Positions 57,501 through 64,000 of a DNA stretch of 64,000 bases are shown here, piece after piece. The translations under genes were made by a program, and so were the position numbers. The notes beneath the pieces are model-generated. The model saw only the letters and a program-made list of their open reading frames with translations, made no database searches and was not told where the DNA came from. Location of the stretch: assembly GCA_947034895.1 (NCBI GenBank), contig OX344765.1, positions 28,091,001 through 28,155,000 of the forward strand. The letters run 5' to 3'. Numbering within the stretch: position 1 is the stretch's first letter; the number at the start of each line of letters is the position of its first letter. This DNA is from Rhytidiadelphus loreus. Taxonomy: Eukaryota; Streptophyta; Bryopsida; Hypnales; Hylocomiaceae.

Positions 57501-60500
57501 TCCATGACCTTGTGCAACTCACATTCAAAAGTTTTCAATTCCACATCTCTGCATCTCACCCCATCTTGCGCATTCACAAGTGCTTCGCTAATGTTGGTGA
57601 GCTGCAGCCTAAGGTCACTCCTTTCGGCAACAAGGCATGCCAGTTCAATTTCCCCCACCTTGCTGCTTGCGATAGTAGCACTCAGCTCCAGTTGTACTGA
57701 CAAGAGAGTGGTGTCCTTGTCCAACACCTCTGCTCGTAGTCTTTCGCACTCACGTCTTACTTTTTCAACCTCTGTCTTGAGTGTCTCAAAATAATTATAG
57801 AAGGGCCTGACCCCTGAATTCGCAATTGCATTAGTATCTTTGCAAGGACTAGGGACAAAGCAACTGCTTTTCTGAAGCTCCACCGAATATTGTTCCCAGC
57901 AAGATAGCTCCGACTGAAGGGCTTCCTGCTTTACAAGTAACTGTTTATTGGTGTCTTTCAACTCTGAACTTTTGTCAACAAGTTGTTGAATAGCTGTGTC
58001 TGCAGCAGATAATAAGGACCGAGCCTTTGCAAGATCCAAGTACGTCTTTTCTGCGCTGCTTTTCACTTCTACGAAATCCAGGGAAATTTGAGTGAGATGG
58101 CTGGACATTTCTCCTCTTGCAATACACCATTTAGTTTCAAGTTCGCTAAATGTCCCTTGACACTTCTTTTCGGTTGCTATTATTTCGCCCTCCAACTCCT
58201 TCAACGCATTGTAAAAGATTTGGTTTATTTCTTGGCTCTCCGAAAGCTCTCGGTTAGCTGCGACAATTCTGTCTTTCATCTGTTCTCTCTCAACATGCCA
58301 CTGCTTTTCCAAAACTTTGAGACTCTCTTTTACGTTGCCAAGGGTCGTGGTGGATATGCGCTCCTTTTCATGCGACTCCTTCAAGCTCTTCTCAAGGCCC
58401 TCAATCTGGCCTTGCAAGGATGAAAACTCCATCTCCCGACAAGCCATGCACCTTGTCAGTCTCTTATTCTCCGCTGCAAGAGCTACGGTTTGAAGCTTCA
58501 ATTCCTCTTCCGAACGAGCAAGCTCTTTCATCAAAGAGTTCGAGGCACGCAGTTTCTCTTGAGTCTTCACAGTCTTGCTTTCCAATTCGGCCCAGTCTCG
58601 CTGGAGAACAGTGATCTCCTCTTCCTTTTTCTTAATTAAGCGATCTTTATTGCCTAGATCCTTTTCAGCACGATCGTTCTGAGTCCTGAAACTATTCTTA
58701 GCAGAAAATTCTGCAGTCAGAGTGTCTGAAAACCATTGCAACATGATAGTGCAAACGGCAAAATTCCTCATGATGCCGTCGGAGTGGTCGTTACCACCTG
58801 CCTGTCCGATTTTATCAGTGACCTTTCTGGCGGTAGGGGCTGTCATATCCAATTGCTGCACGTTGATAGACTCTTGTTCTTGCAATCTACCTTTGTCAAG
58901 GGCAGTCGGTTGAGATAAACAATCATCAAGTATCCCTTGCATCTCATGGACTGCATCTGTGAGGGCGTGTTCACCCTCATTAAGATGTTCCAGGAGTTTC
59001 GAGGTAGCCGCATCGCTCTCTTCGCGTGCCTTGGTTGCAATGTCATTCTCTTTCAACAAAGCCTCATTCTGTGCTGCCAAGATATTCCTCTCTTCCAGGA
59101 CAGCTTGAACGACCCAAACCAAACCCTGTAGCTCCTTGACAAGCTCAGTTGAACTCCACTTTGTGTCTATCTCCCTTGAATGATCGGATGTACCCTGTGG
59201 CTTCAATTTCATGATTTCACCCTGCAAACAACAAATAGCTTGCACCAATTCCAGATCTACAGGGTTTAAGTTGTTTCCCTTGAGGACATAGTGGTCTCGA
59301 TCTCCCTTAAGATCGAATACTACCGATTCCGCATCCTGAAGATCCTTTCTAGTCTCATCCGGATCTACCTCTAACAGAGCTCGATCCTCCACAGTATGAC
59401 TCTCCTCGAGGGTGAAGTTTAATTTCAAGATACAATCCTTACCCTGTTTTTGATACGATGATTGCTTCCTCTGGGTCGTCGACGTATCATCACATAGCTT
59501 AGCAATATTGTGTATCTCTTCTTTGGCAGATTCCCTTGATCTGGTATTAAAATGTGTGCACCCGCTTCCGAATAAAAGGTCCAGAGATTTCAGGTCTTGC
59601 TCCAGCTGACTGATGCCGACAGTTCTCTTGCTGATTAGAATACCTCGCTCTGGCTCATTCTCTGATGCCACAGAACAACTAGAACACATTGGTTCGTCCT
59701 TTGTTGAAGACAACTTTTGAATCAAAGACTGAGCGTCCTTCAGCTCCTCCCGCAATTCAAGTTCCTGCAACCAATATCATATTTCACTGATTTACATCCA
59801 TTGGATCCCATTATGGCGGAAAAACATACAAAATGTTCGGACCCCACTTATTTTAGACTGCATCTTCATGCTGCCAAAGTTCCAAACATACGGTAACTTA
59901 TAATATTACATCGCATAAATGAGATTTAAGAAATTCAGTCATCGGCGATCATACGTTAATTACCTTCATGCAAGCTGCAGCCACCGCATCTTCGGTATGC
60001 TTCATAGACAGACGCTGATCTTCCGCAATTTCCTTCATCTCCAAATGTATTTGTCTAACAGCGTTCTGTGCTAAAATAGCCATCTCCTGCAGGATAACTC
60101 ATAAATTTCAAATTACTGCTACTATAAATCAGTTGTATAACTCGGCAGTACGAGCATGCGACCATATGCTTTAAAACTGAAAATCCTATAGACGAAACCA
60201 ATACCTGAGCAACTGACAGGTCCGATTCCGCAGATTGTAACCTACACACAAGCATCTCAGCTGCATCCAATGCTCCCCTACTTTCCTGAAGCAAAATAAG
60301 ATATGCTGTGAGGTACATGTATGCCATTGTTAGATTTCAAAGCACTGGTGCAAATCTGTCCGATGAATAACTTAATTTTGACTAATTTTGACTAATATAT
60401 ATTCCTCACGATTTTCTAATGTTCTATAGCAAAACACCAAACAATTTTCAACTCATCATCTATCCTGTAAAATTTCATTTTAGGCCGAACCTGCTATTCA

Positions 60501-63500
60501 AGTAAGGTAATCTTCGTAAAGACATTGGCAAATCGAGAAACATGAATTCCATCAACGTAAGAATAAATATTTACAAAACAACACGTACCTGGAGATCTGC
60601 TTGCAGATCCGCTGCTTCCCCTAAAGATGCCTTGAGGTGCTCATTGAGATCAAAACGCAGGTTAGCTTCACGATCTGCTCTATCCTCGCTCTGTACACAA
60701 CGTCCAATGAAATAAATTACAGCCGTCCTGATTCAATGCCGTTCAGATTCCCTTCACTGATAGCACCAGGTGATCAATTTCTGCAGGGAATGTACCTGCT
60801 GCAATTTGATCTTAAGATTTGATATGAGCTCCAAATGCTGGGCATGACCCCATTCGATAGCTTCAGCATCTAGTGCCTGCTCCTGCAAAAAAACATGACA
60901 AAAGATTTTGTTAAGTGAGATGGAATCATGTGATGCTTCACAGCTTAAACCAGACGTTTATTTACTATATTCCAGAATAGTGAAGTTTACCCGGAGCTTT
61001 TGGAGCTCCACCTGATGAACTTGGTTCTTCAGTTTGACTTCCCGAAGCTCGGCATTTGATTCGTCGAGTTGCCTGCCAGAAGAGTCTAATAAGGTCTCTA
61101 GCCCAAAAAGTTTAACTAAACCATGTCAAACCCAAAACCAGCGACTGTCCACTGAGCTATCGATCGTAAAGACAAATATTTCTAATCATGTAATTGCCCT
61201 GCTCATTCATGGATAACACCGAACAACAAATCCTACTGAAATAGTTGTACACGTCACGTATATGAGAGTGATGCAAAAGACTGTCAAAGCATATGAGAAG
61301 AAGACCATCATACTTGGTTATTCTTGAGTTTGCTTCCAAAATTGAACTAAGATTCTTCCGGCAATCCTCAACCTCCCTTCGATAATTGTCTGTCTGTATT
61401 TATCAACCATGCCAAAAATTATGCAAGAGAACGTGGTATACGATTCGTTTTGAGAAAGATGGCTTCGTGATGGTGAACTTGAGGCCTTGTCGCTTCACAC
61501 CGAAGAAGATACTAAACATGAAATGGAGACAACCAAGGAATTATATCCAATGAGAAGTTCCAGACTGCGAAGCCTGAGACGTTATATCAAGTTACAAACT
61601 ATCAACTAGCGATTACTCTTGGAATAATCAAGAAGGCAACACGGTTTCTAATGAAAATGGAGGCGTACTTCAATACGTAGCAGCTCAATTTCGCGCTGGG
61701 AAGCAGCAAGTTCCGGTGCCAGTGCTTCTCTCTGTTACAAAATCCAATAAGGACATAAGCATCCTGTCGTGGTCATCTCAGCTACATGACCTGTTCTCTT
61801 TCCAATGTTCTCAAGAGAAATCTACGTTCCATAGGCTCGAAAGATACACTCTTGAGCAATAAATGTGAAATTCATTAATAGGATGCGAGTTACCTGAGGT
61901 GAAGTGAGAGCTGTTAGCGATAGTTTACTATCTAGAGCTTCCAAAAGCTGCAAAATTCACACACGCAAGCCAAATCAGTTCTATGAGCCTCAATGCGAAG
62001 ATATTTGCAGCTGTTCAGATTTCACAAGTCCAAAAAATCAAGAGAATTATCTGACGTTGCTACCTCGAACTAATTTCATTTATTAATAAAAAAATTCTGC
62101 ACCTGATCCCTCAAGCTAGAGATTTCATCAGCCATTGCTTCCCTCTCTCCGCCAGTGTAAAAGTCTTGAAACCTGCATTGGGAGATTCAAGTTGTAAGAT
62201 TGAAGACTTAAATTTCAGTTCGTGACGTTTTGCCACCAAAGCCTTGCAAAACAAATTTCAAGTTTTATTGAAATTGTAAACTTAGTTAACGAAGTTATGA
62301 AGGAAAAATAAGATACTCAGTGGGATCAAAATGAAAGCAACCTGCGAAGTTGCTCCAGTAGTCGTATATTCTCCATTGCGAAGCGTGTGAGCTCGGGGTT
62401 GCGGTCAGCTTTCTCTTGTATGAGCCGTAACTCGTTCATAAGAAAGTCATTTTCTTGCCTGAGGTAAACGTCCGCTGACATTGAACCGGCAGACAGAGCT
62501 TCTAGCCTTCGTATCTTATCCTCTCGAAAACGTAACAGCATCTTGCTACATTGGCTGTCATCCTCTCGTTGTTTTACCTGTGTAATACAATTCCAACTCA
62601 GATACAAAGAACAGGATCGAATAGGATATCTGGCTGCTTCCCATTGGTAATCTCTTCATCTCTATGCACAAGATTATAGGTGACGTCTGTTGAAACTCAC
62701 AAGGCGAGTCAGCTGTTCAATCTCAGCCGATTGTCGCTTTTGAGTCAACTCTGCCTCCTGCTCTCTTCTCAGTGCTCCAGCCAGGACTGCCTCCATTGCT
62801 TCAAGCTATTCTCCATGAAAGACACCCCACCAAAAGAAAAAAGTTTCACACCCTCACTTTAAAGGAGCAAAAAAATAGCATCGCATACAGGGGCTGAAGT
62901 GATCATATACCTCCGTTTCTGAGACAAACTAACAAGGGACTAAAGTGGTTGCAGCGCTAGTAACTGCACAGCACTTTCACAGGTCTTCAATTTAACACAA
63001 GAGACGAGAGTTAGAATTCGGGAAGTCGGCATACCTTTTTATTTGAGAATCGTGGTCCAGAAAATGCTTTGCTGAATTCCCATGCATCTAATGAACAACG
63101 AGAGTGCTCCTGTTCATCAACAGCAATCACTGCCATTCCCAGATTATTGTCTCCGGTGCGCACGCTATCTTGGGCGACTGATGCTGCTGAGTGCATAGAT
63201 GGCGTCCTCGGTAAGTCTTGCCTCCTTATACGGTCCAACTCTTCCTAGAAACCGAAGTATCGTATCAATTTAATATACTAAATATTAAAAATAAGGCAAA
63301 ACAGAAAACATACAGAGGAACATACAGAACACTCTCGTAGAGATCCGAGTATTTCTTTCTTGAAAACAATTCGCATAACAGGGTATCTTCATTAAATGTT
63401 GGCATTGCTGCGTCTCTTTTCTGCCAACCTTCAGTTCCTGGATTTCTTGGCGGAGTCCATTCATATCTCCTGAGGCATCTTCATTCACGACGGCCTAGAG

Positions 63501-63890
63501 AAAGACAAATGTACCAGACTGATCAGCGCCCGCAGTCATTGAATTGAAATTGAAATTAGTCAAGTATGAACTTTAGCCATGAGTTGAAACTTGGTTAGTA
63601 GAGTCGTACGTTGTTTCGGATAAATTTTGCACGTTGAGCAAACTTCAATGTACTCAGAGTTTCCAAAGCACAGCTGCCAGACACAGAAACCTTTTAGATT
63701 TTCAGGTGCATTACATGGGTAATAGCATCTAGTATTCGTCAAACTATTAAAACGGCATTATAGCATCCAACAGCATGCAACAGAAACTACACATTACTAG
63801 GGCAGGATCACGAAAGTTAAGAGCCTAATACCAGCTGGAAGGACTTATATTTGCTATCATGGTGGTCTTCGAATTTCCACCCAAAGAATC
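48567..63890 (-). CDS. KIN12: Kinesin-12 (KIN12/POK-type) heavy chain, 5' end outside window
   Basis: A plus-end-directed-type motor; plant kinesin-12s act on phragmoplast/preprophase microtubules and division-plane orientation. The first visible exons (63890..63832, 63673..63610, 63494..63429) encode the end of the motor domain: DSLGGNSKTTMIANISPS, ALETLSTLKFAQRAKFIRNN and AVVNEDASGDMNGLRQEIQE. Next come kinesin-12 signatures: NPELTRFAMENIRLLEQLRR (exon 62577..62342), and near the C-terminus RLAEAESMTHDVLRDLLGVK (51013..50915). Thirty exons keep one frame for 3390 codons to TAG at 48567-48569. Exon 59764..52682 is 7083 bp, almost all coiled coil. With a motor of about 350 residues outside the window, the protein would exceed 3700 aa, larger than known POKs. 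All junctions are GT-AG, mostly phase 0. The precise orthology group (POK versus PAKRP1) is not settled. Confidence 0.92.
54300..56080 (-). repeat. 74-residue coiled-coil repeat array in kinesin-12 giant exon
   Basis: Eight in-frame copies of a unit like LALDENKKDLLERLEIQSLE + LCKQSQEASAASTAHQAELE + ILKT. The landmark GGCTCTGAAT/GACTCTGAAT falls at 54421, 54634, 54856, 55078, 55291, 55513, 55735 and (degenerate) about 55957. The spacings are 213, 222, 222, 213, 222, 222 and 222 bp. Every third spacing is 9 bp short, so the array has a 657-bp higher-order unit. All length changes are multiples of three. Confidence 0.92.
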
Positions 63891-64000
63891 CTGCACCCAA
63901 TGTAGTTGAAATTAGTAATCACACCTGGCACTCCTTGATACAATAACATTGCATGCATGTGTATAAATTGAGTGGCACATCCCGAACTACATGTATTCCT

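Overview
The window looks like nuclear DNA from a land plant. It has many short GT-AG introns and a nucleus-encoded precursor of plastid ribosomal protein S17. It also carries plant-type gene families (DUF569, flavin monooxygenase, kinesin-12) and a dense load of plant DNA transposons (CACTA, Stowaway, MULE-like and other foldback elements). Short introns and the style of the genes make a seed-free plant (bryophyte or lycophyte grade) my preferred guess, but I cannot name a species.

Layout. 1-16 kb: remains of CACTA-type element(s), with a TNP2 transposase pseudogene on the minus strand (1771-3753), an accessory TnpA-like gene on the plus strand (7074-11368, frameshifted), and several unidentified exon-like pieces. 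16-26 kb: a transposon graveyard. It includes a complete non-autonomous CACTA element (16377-18487, TSD GGA), an element with an 8-bp target duplication 22 bp away (18510-19093), a protein-kinase pseudogene (19495-21011) split by a 623-bp insertion, a hairpin CACTA MITE (21370-21540, TSD TCT), a MULE-like unit with long diverged arms around a gene-like ORF (22918-24238), and a fourth inverted-repeat element (24284-25253).

27-36 kb: two apparently intact genes on the plus strand. One is a DUF569 protein (28092-30415, 3 exons, 450 aa, with a 5'-UTR intron). The other is a class B flavin monooxygenase (32829-35913, 7 exons, 466 aa) whose third intron carries a Stowaway MITE and whose 5' flank was made by partial tandem duplication. 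36-48 kb: AT-rich intergenic DNA with more MITEs and one gene, plastid RPS17 (43686-44141, minus, single exon).

48.5-64 kb: the 3' part of a very large kinesin-12 gene on the minus strand. Thirty exons fit one open frame of 3390 codons here, and the gene continues past the right edge. One exon is 7083 bp and holds an expanded coiled-coil repeat with a 657-bp higher-order period. The genes have unrelated jobs (plastid translation, oxidative metabolism, phragmoplast/microtubule motor, unknown DUF569 role), so no operon-like cooperation is implied.
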